A DNA stretch of 64,000 bases from CAYNST01 sp964399955 (GTDB taxonomy: Bacteria; Pseudomonadota; Gammaproteobacteria; Pseudomonadales; Cellvibrionaceae), in assembly GCA_964399955.1 (NCBI GenBank), contig CAYNST010000003.1, positions 1-64,000 on the forward strand, written 5' to 3'. The position numbers were made by a program, and so were the translations under genes. The notes under the pieces were generated by a model. It was not told where the DNA came from and did no database searches. It saw only the letters and a list, made by a program, of their open reading frames with translations. Every line of letters begins with the position of its first letter. Position 1 is the stretch's first letter. Below, piece after piece: positions 1 to 7,846 of this stretch.

Positions 1-28
1 GCCCGCAGCGCCGCAGCAGGAGCCGTGT

Positions 29-337
29 TCAGCAGTTGTCGATAGACCAGCTGAGGGGGATTTCAAACTCCGGGCCGTTTTCCGGCTGGTTGCCGATCAT
101 CTCGTCATAGGCGGCGCTTTGCATCAGGCACACAGAAGCCCAGCGGTAGCCGCTCAAGGCAGACTGCAACTGGCTGACATTCGCTGCGCGGATCAACTGG
201 CCGTCACTGTCGGTAACCGGCAGCCGCTGGTTGTCCAGCTCGGTCATGGCCAGGTAACTGCCGCCCTCCACCGACTGAATAATCAAAGGCAACTCTTTAT
301 CGATATTGGCTATCTTGCTCAAGGGTAAGCTGTGCAT
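29..337 (-). CDS. DUF6482 family small protein
   Basis: Predicted 102-residue soluble protein of unknown function. The middle (SVEGGSYLAMTELD, then SDGQLIRAANVSQLQSAL) and the C-terminal segment with QSAAYDEMIG match the pattern I know for the DUF6482 family of Pseudomonas and Marinobacter, which is usually about 100 residues. I chose the ATG at 337 because GGAAGG lies just upstream; an in-frame start at 400 would add 21 residues that do not look like the family. It overlaps the end of the small ORF at 297-518 on the same strand, so the two are probably translated together. No signal peptide or membrane segment is seen. Function is not known to me. Confidence 0.75.
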   Translation of the reverse strand: MHSLPLSKIANIDKELPLIIQSVEGGSYLAMTELDNQRLPVTDSDGQLIRAANVSQLQSALSGYRWASVCLMQSAAYDEMIGNQPENGPEFEIPLSWSIDNC

Positions 338-518
338 CTTGACCTTCCGCTTGGAGTGCGCTGGATGTACGAATGTGCTGCAGCATGCGATCTGCCTCAT
401 GCAGCAGCGTTGAGTAAAGATTTATATCACCAAGATTTTTGGCGGCAATGGCTTTTTCCATTAGCAGCCGGTACTGGCGGCTGGGCGGCTGTCGGCCCCC
501 CTCGACGGGTAATTCCAT
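297..518 (-). CDS. Hypothetical 73-residue protein upstream of DUF6482 gene
   Basis: A short ORF of 73 residues, charged and helix-prone (LLMEKAIAAKNLGDINLYS, then LLHEADRMLQHI), with no family I recognise. The ATG at 518 is preceded by a plausible ribosome site, AGGTGA, six bases away. Its last 41 bases overlap the start of the DUF6482 gene in another frame, which suggests a two-gene transcript with coupled translation. There is no membrane segment or signal peptide. It could instead be chance coding potential in the leader of the DUF6482 gene; the good ribosome site and sensible composition favour a real gene. Confidence 0.5.
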   Translation of the reverse strand: MELPVEGGRQPPSRQYRLLMEKAIAAKNLGDINLYSTLLHEADRMLQHIRTSSALQAEGQDAQLTLEQDSQYR

Positions 519-758
519 GACATCACCTGTTTGAAAGTCTGATGCAAAATCAGCAGATAAACTTCCCTACGCGTACTTGCAAAAGGTGGATGCCAGTTTT
601 AGGTGGGGGTTGAATACGGGGGTGCCAGAAAATCAAATGCAGCGCCATAATCATGCAGATTTGTGCGCTAGCCCCAATACCAGGGTGACGCTTCCACTGC
701 CTAAGGGCAGGGGTTGCACCACCATCGCAAATGGGCGGTCTTGCTCTCTGTTGGCCGG

Positions 759-3077
759 CTAGGCCCGCTGAATGGCTTTTGCAGTGGCCAGCTCCTGCCG
801 CAGTTGTCGCGCAGCCGCCACCATGGTGGCGAGCGCCGGTCGCACTTCTTCCCACTGCCGGGTCTTCAGGCCGCAGTCAGGGTTTACCCACAAGCGTTCG
901 GCCGGTAGGCATTGCTGAGCTTTGCGCAGCAGGTTCAGGATGTGACTCATTTGCGGCGGGTTGGGACTGTGGATATCGTAGACACCGGGCCCTATTTCTT
1001 GCTCATAGTTGAAGCTGCCAAAGGCGCCCAGCAGCTCCATATCCGAGCGGGCAGTCTCAATTGACAAAACGTCAGCATCCAGCCTGGCAATGGCCGGCAA
1101 TATGTCGTTGAACTCGGAATAACACATGTGCGTGTGTATCTGGCTTTCATCGCGCACGCCGGCAACGCTCAGGTGAAAGGCCGCAACCGCCCAATCCAGG
1201 TAGGCCTGCCAGTCGGCTTGCCGCAGAGGCAGACCCTCACGCAGAGCCGGCTCATCCACTTGAATGATACCAATGCCCGCGTCCTGCAGCTGCAATACCT
1301 CATCGCGCAGTGCCAGCGCCAATTGGGTGGCGGTGGTCTGGCGCGGCTGGTCGTCGCGCACAAACGACCACTGCAGCATGGTGACGGGGCCGGTCAGCAT
1401 GCCCTTGACCGGCTTGCTGCTTTGCGACTGGGCAAAGGCAGTCCAGGCCAAGGTCAGCGGCTGTGGGCGGCTGATGTCGCCGTAGATCACCGCCGGTTTA
1501 ACGCAACGGCTGCCGTAGGACTGCACCCAGCCGAAACGCGTAATGGCAAACCCCGACAACTGCTCGGCAAAATATTCCACCATGTCGTTGCGCTCGGCCT
1601 CGCCGTGCACCAGCACATCCAATCCCACCGCCTCTTGCTCGGCAATGGCGTGGCAAATGTGGGCGCGTATCTCGTGTTGGTACTCGGCGTCGCTGATGCG
1701 CCCCTGGCGCCAGGCTGCCCGGGTAGTACGGATGGCCGCCGTCTGTGGAAAGGAGCCAATGGTGGTGGTGGGCAACAAGGGCAGCTGCCACTTGCGGCCT
1801 TGAGCTGCTGCGCGTTCACGGTAGGGGCTACTGCGCTGGTAATCCCCCGCTTTGATATTGGCGAGCCGCAGCTGTACTTGCCCGTCGTGTACCCGGCCGG
1901 ATTCAGCCCGCGACGCCAGCGCCAGTGCGTTGCGGGCAAGGCTGGCTGCAACCGAGCCGCGGCCTCCATTCAGCGCGGTTTTCAGCAGGTGCAGTTCAGT
2001 CAATTTCTGCCGGGCAAAGGCCAGCCAGTTTTTGATCTCCGGATCTATCTCGGTTTCCTGGGCCAAATCCACCGGCACATGCAGCAGGGAGCAGCTCGGG
2101 GCCAGCCACAGCCGTTCCTGCAGGCGGGCATGAATGGGCTCCAGCCAGTCGAGCAAAGCGTTCAAGTCACTCTTCCATACGTTGCGGCCGTCAATCACAC
2201 CCAAAGAGAGCACCTTGTGCGGTGCCAGCAGGTCCAGCAGGCGCGGAACATCCGCTCGGCCGCGAACGGCGTCCAGGTGCAGCCCGGCCACCGGCAGACG
2301 CGCGGCACAGCTCAGATTGTCGGCCAGCGGACCAAAGTAGGTGGCCAGCAACAGGTTCAGCCCCGGCGTTTGCAGCCGGTGATAACTAGCTTCAAATTGT
2401 TGCAGCCAATCGGCGGGCAGGTCCAGGGCCAGTATCGGCTCGTCAATTTGCACCCATTCAACTCCCAGAGCCTTGAGTTCGTGCAGCAACTGCTGGTAAA
2501 CCGCCAGTAGACTCGGCAACAAGTCCAGGCGCTGGATGCCGGCGCCTTTACTCTTGCCCAGCCACAGGTAGCTGAGCGGCCCCAGCAGTACCGGCTTGAC
2601 CGCCGCGCGGTTGTCCAGCAGTGACTGGGTTTGGCGCACAGTGTTCAACCAGGATTCTGCCTGCAGGCTGAAGGTGGTAGCTTCGCTGAATTCCGGTACC
2701 AGGTAGTGATAGTTGGTGTCAAACCACTTGGTCATTTCGCAGGCAAAGGTGGGCTCGCCCCGCTGCGATGCGCCCCGCGCGGCCAGGAAGTAGCGGTCCA
2801 GGTCGCTGATGGCCGGCTGCCCGCTTCCAAAGCGAGCCGGAACATTGCCCAGCAGGAAACTGGTGTCCAGCACCTGATCGTAAAGTGAAAAGTCACCGCA
2901 GGGCACCAGGTCCAGGCCGCTCTGCCATTGGTCAATGCTGTTGGTGTCGCGCAGTTGTTGTGCAGTTGCCGCCAGGGTCTGCGCGTCAAGCTCACCGCGC
3001 CAGTAGGCCTCGCAACCAAATTTGAGTTCGCGGTTTGCGCCAATGCGCGGAAATCCCAGGTTGTGTGTCAGTGCCAT
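759..3077 (-). CDS. metE: Cobalamin-independent methionine synthase MetE
   Basis: 5-methyltetrahydropteroyltriglutamate-homocysteine S-methyltransferase, the last step of methionine synthesis without vitamin B12, cytosolic. The 772 residues match E. coli MetE (753) end to end: N-terminal LGFPRIG, EMTKWFDTNYHY, WVQIDEP in the first barrel, then PTTTIGSFPQT, DVLVHGEAERNDMVEYF and GWVQSYGSRCVKP in the catalytic barrel. The zinc ligands are present: His and Cys of THMCYSEFND, Glu of LSIETARSDME, and Cys of NPDCGLKTR near the C terminus. It is divergent from metR with an 86-base gap that holds MetR-like dyads, so activation by MetR with homocysteine is expected. No cobalamin riboswitch fits in the short leader. 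Confidence 0.98.
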   Translation of the reverse strand: MALTHNLGFPRIGANRELKFGCEAYWRGELDAQTLAATAQQLRDTNSIDQWQSGLDLVPCGDFSLYDQVLDTSFLLGNVPARFGSGQPAISDLDRYFLAARGASQRGEPTFACEMTKWFDTNYHYLVPEFSEATTFSLQAESWLNTVRQTQSLLDNRAAVKPVLLGPLSYLWLGKSKGAGIQRLDLLPSLLAVYQQLLHELKALGVEWVQIDEPILALDLPADWLQQFEASYHRLQTPGLNLLLATYFGPLADNLSCAARLPVAGLHLDAVRGRADVPRLLDLLAPHKVLSLGVIDGRNVWKSDLNALLDWLEPIHARLQERLWLAPSCSLLHVPVDLAQETEIDPEIKNWLAFARQKLTELHLLKTALNGGRGSVAASLARNALALASRAESGRVHDGQVQLRLANIKAGDYQRSSPYRERAAAQGRKWQLPLLPTTTIGSFPQTAAIRTTRAAWRQGRISDAEYQHEIRAHICHAIAEQEAVGLDVLVHGEAERNDMVEYFAEQLSGFAITRFGWVQSYGSRCVKPAVIYGDISRPQPLTLAWTAFAQSQSSKPVKGMLTGPVTMLQWSFVRDDQPRQTTATQLALALRDEVLQLQDAGIGIIQVDEPALREGLPLRQADWQAYLDWAVAAFHLSVAGVRDESQIHTHMCYSEFNDILPAIARLDADVLSIETARSDMELLGAFGSFNYEQEIGPGVYDIHSPNPPQMSHILNLLRKAQQCLPAERLWVNPDCGLKTRQWEEVRPALATMVAAARQLRQELATAKAIQRA

Positions 3078-3118
3078 GTCATATCCTCCATTGTGGCACC
3101 ACTTTACGTAACCCTTCC

Positions 3119-3145
3119 GATGAATAAAAATGATGGTTATTCATC
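3119..3145. promoter_or_regulatory. Perfect 9-bp inverted repeat between metE and metR
   Basis: GATGAATAA at 3119-3127 is repeated inverted as TTATTCATC at 3137-3145 with a 9-base spacer. It contains the TGAA and TTCA half elements known from MetR boxes (TGAA-N5-TTCA), though with a wider spacing. It lies in the divergent metE-metR promoter region, where a LysR-type activator normally binds. Assignment to MetR is inference from position and half-site sequence. Confidence 0.6.
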
Positions 3146-3151
3146 TATCAA

Positions 3152-3164
3152 TGAGAAAAATTCA
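3152..3164. promoter_or_regulatory. MetR box-like site at the metR start
   Basis: TGAG-AAAAA-TTCA matches the MetR consensus TGAA-N5-TTCA with one mismatch. It ends on the first base of the metR start codon, a position suited to autorepression of metR. Identity is inferred from sequence and place. Confidence 0.5.
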
Positions 3165-4051
3165 TGTTGGAGCGATCACACCTGGCGTTGCTGCAGGCTT
3201 TGGAGCGGTGCGGCACCCTGGCCCTGGCGGCGGAGCATTTGTGCCTGAGCCAGTCGGCTTTGTCACACGCCATTCATAAACTCGAACGGCATTACGGCGT
3301 GCGCATCTGGCACAAAGAGGGGCGGCAGTTGCGCCTGAGTCAGGCAGGACTCTATTTGTTAGAGGTGGGCGCGCGCGTATTGCCGCAGTTTGAAGATGCC
3401 GACGCCGCGCTGCGGCGCTTCGCTGCCGGCAAGCAGGGCCTGCTGCGTATTGGCATGGAGTGCCACCCCTGCTACGAGTGGCTGGTGAGCATTGTGCGGC
3501 CCTTTCTGGACCGCTGGCCCCACGTGGATCTGGATGTGGTGCAGCAGTTCCGCTTTAATGGCTTGCAGGCGCTTGGCAACCATCAGGTTGATGTGGTCAT
3601 CACCAGTGACCCCATTGAACAGCCCTCCTTTGTCAATCTACCCATATTTGCCTACGAGCTGGTGCTGGTGAGCGCCGAGGGTTGGGGGCAAACGCAGGCG
3701 GCTCATATCGAAGCGCCGCAACTGGCGGATCAAACCCTGCTGAGTTTTCCTGTGGCCCGCGACCGGCTGGATGTGTTCACCCAGTTCCTGTTGCCGGCGC
3801 AGGTGGAGCCGCAAATTCACAAGACGGTAGAAACCACCGAGATCATGCTGCAACTGGTGGCTGCCGGGCGCGGAGTGTGTACTCTGCCGGACTGGCTGGC
3901 GCAGCGCTATGTGCAACAGCACCCACTGCGCACCTGGAGACTGGGCGCGCGCGGCGTGCACAAGTGGCTGCACCTGGTCGTGCGCAAAAACGACGTTCGG
4001 GTGAACTATATTCAGGACTTTGTGCGCATTGCGCAGCAACCAGCGGACTAG
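3164..4051 (+). CDS. metR: LysR-type methionine regulator MetR
   Basis: Transcriptional regulator of methionine synthesis that senses homocysteine. The 295 residues have the LysR layout: N-terminal winged helix-turn-helix (about residues 3-62, with CGTLALAAEHL and SQSALSHAIHKLE) followed by a periplasmic-binding-like effector domain. The N terminus aligns with E. coli MetR (HLxxLQAL..CGxLAxAA..L..xQSALSH) from the first residue, which supports the ATG at 3164. It is divergent from metE, the usual arrangement. It converges with the DUF2244 gene and overlaps its end by four bases. Confidence 0.93.
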   Translation: MLERSHLALLQALERCGTLALAAEHLCLSQSALSHAIHKLERHYGVRIWHKEGRQLRLSQAGLYLLEVGARVLPQFEDADAALRRFAAGKQGLLRIGMECHPCYEWLVSIVRPFLDRWPHVDLDVVQQFRFNGLQALGNHQVDVVITSDPIEQPSFVNLPIFAYELVLVSAEGWGQTQAAHIEAPQLADQTLLSFPVARDRLDVFTQFLLPAQVEPQIHKTVETTEIMLQLVAAGRGVCTLPDWLAQRYVQQHPLRTWRLGARGVHKWLHLVVRKNDVRVNYIQDFVRIAQQPAD

Positions 4052-4560
4052 GCCGGCAGTCTGGTGGATTGCATGAGCGGCCGGTTTTGAACCCGCAGGC
4101 CGCTGTTGGCCATCAGCTTAAGTAATTGGGTTTTGTCGCTTTTATTAAGAAACCCGCCCAGCTCTGTCTGAGTATGGTGGTCACACAGGTACAGGGTTCG
4201 CGCCGCCAAGGCGTGGTTGGCCTCTACGGCCAGTAGCACCATCTGCTGGCGGGCAAACTGCCAGTGGTGGCTGGGCTGATTGATGCCGCTCTCCAGCCTC
4301 ACTTGGTCCGCCTCCAGGTAAAGCACCTGTTGAGCGTGAGTGGCGCGGCAGACGCGGTGCATAAAGTAGGCCAGCAGGCCCACCTCCAGGCCGGCAAACG
4401 GCAGTATCACCCAGGCGCCACCCATTGCCAGGAACAAGGAGGTACTTAAAGTAATACCGCCCAAAGCCAGAATGGTCATCTTGTTGACTCGCCAGCTGGC
4501 CGAGCAGTTGGGTGCCAGTACTATGGTGCCTTCACCGTTATTGATGTTGCTGATAACCAT
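4048..4560 (-). CDS. DUF2244 family membrane protein
   Basis: 170-residue inner-membrane protein of the DUF2244 family, function unknown. Two hydrophobic segments (about residues 28-45 and 48-66) lie in the N-terminal third, with the family hallmark WVILPFAGLEVGLLAYF, followed by a cytoplasmic domain containing LEADQVRLE. In other proteobacteria these genes often sit near cytochrome oxidase genes, but none are seen here. It lies downstream of hemB on the same strand with a 188-base gap that contains a large inverted repeat, so it probably has its own promoter. The last four bases overlap metR in a tail-to-tail arrangement. Confidence 0.85.
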   Translation of the reverse strand: MVISNINNGEGTIVLAPNCSASWRVNKMTILALGGITLSTSLFLAMGGAWVILPFAGLEVGLLAYFMHRVCRATHAQQVLYLEADQVRLESGINQPSHHWQFARQQMVLLAVEANHALAARTLYLCDHHTQTELGGFLNKSDKTQLLKLMANSGLRVQNRPLMQSTRLPA

Positions 4561-4648
4561 GCGCTTTCCCCGTTGACCGCGGTGACCACACAGACAGGAT
4601 TATACGCACCTGCCCACCGGGGTGATCGGCGGCGCGGCGCAACCGGGG

Positions 4649-4693
4649 AGGCCCAAGCCCTCCGGCAGCAGCTTGCCCGCTGAGCTTGGGCCT
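4649..4693. repeat. 10-bp perfect inverted repeat between hemB and the DUF2244 gene
   Basis: AGGCCCAAGC (4649-4658) and GCTTGGGCCT (4684-4693) are perfectly complementary with a 25-base loop. No T-run follows on either side, so a classical intrinsic terminator is not clear. It may still limit read-through from hemB. Confidence 0.5.
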
Positions 4694-4748
4694 GAGCAAC
4701 GCCAGCTGGGAGTTGCTGGCAGTTTGGCCGCTTTGACGCGCGGGGGTT

Positions 4749-5756
4749 TCAGTCTTTCAGCAAACGGGCGGCGTCTTTGGCGAAGTAGGTGAGAATGCCG
4801 TTGGCGCCGGCCCGTTTTATGCACATTAAGGATTCCAGAATCACCGCTGTGGACAATACGCCGTTGTCGATGGCCATCTTGTGCATGCTGTACTCGCCGC
4901 TGACCTGATACACAAACGTCGGCACGCCAAACTCCTGCTTCACCCGGCGCACGATGTCCAGGTACGGCATACCGGGTTTGACCATGACCATATCGGCGCC
5001 TTCGCTAAGATCCATGGCAATTTCCTGCATGGCCTCGTCGCTGTTGGCCGGGTCCATTTGATAGTTGAATTTGTTGCTCTTGCCTAGACTGGCCGCCGAG
5101 CCCACGGCGTCGCGGAAGGGGCCGTAGTAGGCAGAGGCGTATTTGGCGGAGTAGGCCATGATCTGCGTGTTGATGTAGCCCTCACCATCCAGCGCCTGAC
5201 GGATGGCGCCGACCCGGCCGTCCATCATATCCGAGGGCGCAATCACATCGGCGCCGGCCTCGGCGCAAACCAGCGCTTGTTTGCGCAGGGCCTCTACCGT
5301 TTCGTCGTTCATGACGTAGCCGGAAGCATTGATCAGGCCGTCCTGGCCGTGGCTGGTGTAAGGATCCAGCGCGCCGTCGCAAATAATGCCCATTTCCGGG
5401 TATTTGGCTTTGATTGCGCGCACGGTTCGCGCTACCAGACCCTCGGGGTCAAAAGCGGCGGCTCCGTCATCCGTCTTCAAGGACACATCGGTATTGGGGA
5501 AGAGGGCAATGGCTGGAATGCCCAGTTGCAGCAGTTCCTCTACCTCGCGCTCCAGAAGGTCAATGCTGAGCCTGTGGATGCCGGGCATGGAGGCCACGGC
5601 CTCGCGCCGGTTCTTGCCGTCCAGCACAAATACCGGGTAGATGAAATCGTTGACGGACAGCTCCGTCTCGCGCACCAGGCGGCGTGAAAAGTCACTGAAG
5701 CGGTTGCGACGCATGCGCACCTGGGGGAATTGGCGCAAGGCAGTTGGGCCGGACAT
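4749..5756 (-). CDS. hemB: Delta-aminolevulinic acid dehydratase (porphobilinogen synthase)
   Basis: Condenses two 5-aminolevulinate molecules to porphobilinogen in haem synthesis; cytosolic octamer. The 335 residues are the usual length. Schiff-base lysines are seen in KSNKFNYQMDP and MVKPGMPYLDI. The metal loop reads DGALDPYTSHGQDG, with Asp where zinc-dependent enzymes have Cys, so this is the magnesium-dependent type common in Pseudomonas. The start at 5756 gives the expected N terminus with RMRRNRFSDFSRRLVRE. It stands alone, 218 bases upstream of the end of the nitrate transporter operon. Confidence 0.97.
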   Translation of the reverse strand: MSGPTALRQFPQVRMRRNRFSDFSRRLVRETELSVNDFIYPVFVLDGKNRREAVASMPGIHRLSIDLLEREVEELLQLGIPAIALFPNTDVSLKTDDGAAAFDPEGLVARTVRAIKAKYPEMGIICDGALDPYTSHGQDGLINASGYVMNDETVEALRKQALVCAEAGADVIAPSDMMDGRVGAIRQALDGEGYINTQIMAYSAKYASAYYGPFRDAVGSAASLGKSNKFNYQMDPANSDEAMQEIAMDLSEGADMVMVKPGMPYLDIVRRVKQEFGVPTFVYQVSGEYSMHKMAIDNGVLSTAVILESLMCIKRAGANGILTYFAKDAARLLKD

Positions 5757-5928
5757 AAACGCTCCTAAACAGCTAAAAAGGTATGCCGCAGAGGACGCTG
5801 TGCCATCCCCCCCGGACGAGGTCCAGAGCCTAGCCTATCGGCGGGAACTTGAGCAAGGGCGCAGTTAACACCGGCGGGGAATGGTCTACTGCACTTTGTG
5901 TTGCGGGGGGCAATATTGGGGTACCCTC

Positions 5929-5952
5929 GGGAACCCGTGCAACGGGGCTCCC
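5929..5952 (-). terminator. Possible terminator hairpin of the nitrate transporter operon
   Basis: An imperfect hairpin with arms GGGAACCCG and CGGGGCTCCC lies 23 bases beyond the ATPase stop codon on the minus strand. It lacks a clear U-run, so it is a weak terminator candidate. Confidence 0.3.
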
Positions 5953-5974
5953 GCAGTATCCCGGCCGCGCGTGA

Positions 5975-6778
5975 CTAACCCACTGCGGTCGCCGGCAGGC
6001 TGTGGCGCTCGTATAAAAACTTCAGCGCCGTCGTGCGGGCGCGAATGTACTCCGGGTCGTCCACCAGATCCACACGCCGGCGCGGGCGGGGCAAAGGCAC
6101 ATCAATGATTTCACCAATGGTGGCCGACGGGCCATTGGTGAGCATGACAATGCGGTCGGACAGCAGCACCGCTTCATCCACATCGTGGGTAATCATAAGC
6201 ACCGTGTTTTGCAGCTCCACCTGAATGCGCATCACTTCGTCCTGCAGTTTGGCCCGGGTAAGCGCATCCAGTGCGCCGAAGGGTTCATCCAGCAGCAGTA
6301 CCTTGGGCTCCATGGCCAGTGCCCGTGCAATGCCCACGCGCTGTTTCATGCCGCCGGAGATTTCCGCCGGACGTTTGTGGATGGCGTGGTCCATGTGCAC
6401 CATGGTCAGCATTTTCATGATCCAGTCGTGGCGCTCGGCCTTGGTTTTGCTTTGACCGAACAGCTTATTCACCGCCAGTGCCACGTTTTCGTACACGGTT
6501 AGCCAGGGCAGTAGCGAGTGGTTTTGAAATACCACACTGCGATCCGGGCCCGGGTCGTTCACTTCCTTGCCGTCCAATATCACCGCGCCGGAGCTGGATT
6601 TGAGCAGGCCGGCGACGATGTTGAGCACGGTTGACTTGCCGCAACCGGAATGCCCGATGATGGAAATGTATTCGCCTTTATTTACCTTCAAATTGATATC
6701 GCGCAAAACATTGGTGGACTGCTGACCGCGCGAGAAGGTCATGTCTATATTTTCCAATTGCAGATAACTGGCTGCCAT
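5975..6778 (-). CDS. Nitrate-type ABC transporter ATP-binding protein
   Basis: Cytoplasmic ATPase of a nitrate/nitrite/cyanate-family (NrtD/CmpD-like) importer. In 267 residues it shows Walker A GHSGCGKST (42-50), Q-loop VVFQNHSLLPW (82-92), ABC signature ISGGMKQRVGIARAL (140-154) and Walker B LLLDEPFGALD (161-171), then the H-loop MITHDVDEAVLLSD. The NHSLLPWLTVYENV stretch is typical of the nitrate/taurine transporter group. It is the last gene of a three-gene operon, 12 bases after the permease. There is only one ATPase and no NrtC-type fused regulator, so two copies likely serve one transporter. Confidence 0.92.
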   Translation of the reverse strand: MAASYLQLENIDMTFSRGQQSTNVLRDINLKVNKGEYISIIGHSGCGKSTVLNIVAGLLKSSSGAVILDGKEVNDPGPDRSVVFQNHSLLPWLTVYENVALAVNKLFGQSKTKAERHDWIMKMLTMVHMDHAIHKRPAEISGGMKQRVGIARALAMEPKVLLLDEPFGALDALTRAKLQDEVMRIQVELQNTVLMITHDVDEAVLLSDRIVMLTNGPSATIGEIIDVPLPRPRRRVDLVDDPEYIRARTTALKFLYERHSLPATAVG

Positions 6779-6790
6779 GGGTTTTCTCCT

Positions 6791-7735
6791 TTAGCTGGCT
6801 GAAGTGCCGCGAGTGATTAAAGTGCCGGCATAAGCCACCAGCCGATCCAGAATAAAGCCCACCACGCCGACGTAAATCAATGCCAGAATGATGTCGCTCA
6901 TCAGTGATGAATTCCACGCGTCCCAGATGAAAAACCCGATGCCCACGCCGCCTACCAGCATTTCTGCCGCCACAATGGCCAGCCAGGAGAGGCCAACACC
7001 GATGCGCAAACCGGAAAAGATATAAGGGGCCGCAGCGGGCAGCATGATTTTCCAAAAATATTCCGCACCGTTCAGCCGCACTACCCGTGCCACGTTGCGG
7101 TAGTCTTCGGGAATATTGCGAATGCCCACCGAGGTGTTGATGATGATGGGCCAGATGGCGGTAATGAAAATAACGAAAATGGCCGAGGGGTTGCTGTCCT
7201 GAAAGCCCGCCAGCGACAGAGGCAGCCAAGCCAGGGGCGGCACCGTGCGCAGCACTTGAAAAATCGGATCAAGGCCGCGCATGGCCCAGGTGGACTGGCC
7301 GACGAGTACGCCCAGGCCAACGCCTGCCAATACCGCCAGACTGTAACCGTAAGCCACCCGCTCAAGGCTTGCCAGAATCTGCCAGGCAAGGCCCACGTCG
7401 TTGCCGCCGTTATCGTAAAATGGGTTAAGTATCAGCTCCTGGGTTTCGCTAACCATCTGTGTGAACGACGGCAGCGCCGCACCCGGTTGCGAACATAGAA
7501 GCTCCCAAATGCCCACCAATACCATCAATATCACCACCGGCGGCAACACGTGACTGAGCAGGCCCGCGCGAAGACGGATAAATCCATTAGTGGCTTTGGC
7601 AGGTTTTACGGGCTCCGACACGGCCGGAGCAGGCGCGGGTTTCGGTGCCATAACTTTTATTTTGGGGCTGTCAGGATCGGCGCTTTTCGGCACCGCAGTG
7701 GCGGTTACTTCCCGTAGTTGGACTGGCGAAGTCAT
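6791..7735 (-). CDS. Nitrate-type ABC transporter permease
   Basis: Inner-membrane permease of the NrtB/SsuC family, 314 residues. A proline/alanine/lysine-rich cytoplasmic N terminus of about 60 residues precedes some six hydrophobic helices starting at LPPVVILMVLVGIWELL. The EAA loop that docks the ATPase is visible as LNGAEYFWKIMLPAAAPYIF followed by SGLRIGVGLSW. I chose the ATG at 7735 because GAAGGAG lies directly upstream; a start at 7768 adds 11 residues without a better ribosome site. It sits between the binding protein and ATPase genes, separated from the former by 111 bases holding a stem-loop. Confidence 0.93.
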   Translation of the reverse strand: MTSPVQLREVTATAVPKSADPDSPKIKVMAPKPAPAPAVSEPVKPAKATNGFIRLRAGLLSHVLPPVVILMVLVGIWELLCSQPGAALPSFTQMVSETQELILNPFYDNGGNDVGLAWQILASLERVAYGYSLAVLAGVGLGVLVGQSTWAMRGLDPIFQVLRTVPPLAWLPLSLAGFQDSNPSAIFVIFITAIWPIIINTSVGIRNIPEDYRNVARVVRLNGAEYFWKIMLPAAAPYIFSGLRIGVGLSWLAIVAAEMLVGGVGIGFFIWDAWNSSLMSDIILALIYVGVVGFILDRLVAYAGTLITRGTSAS

Positions 7736-7808
7736 GGGCACTCCTTCATCTGGCTCTAATGTGGGCACAACCGTCCGCAGCTATTGGGCGGCGTCGGGTT
7801 TGCGGGCG

Positions 7809-7834
7809 GGCCCGCAGCAGTTCAACTGCGGGTC
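7809..7834 (-). other. Intercistronic stem-loop after the binding-protein gene
   Basis: CCCGCAG (7811-7817) pairs with CTGCGGG (7826-7832), extended by two weaker pairs, around an 8-base loop. It lies just after the substrate-binding gene and before the permease. Such hairpins often raise the level of binding protein over membrane components by protecting the upstream mRNA or partly ending transcription. The role is inferred. Confidence 0.45.
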
Positions 7835-7846
7835 CAGGTTGGGAAG

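Noticed and set aside
1128..2510. 460-codon open frame on the plus strand inside metE
   Set aside because: Antisense shadow of a well-conserved gene; the translation has no recognisable domain.
3078..3163. Cobalamin riboswitch upstream of metE
   Set aside because: The gap is 86 bases, too short for that RNA, and no B12 box is seen; MetR-type control fits better.
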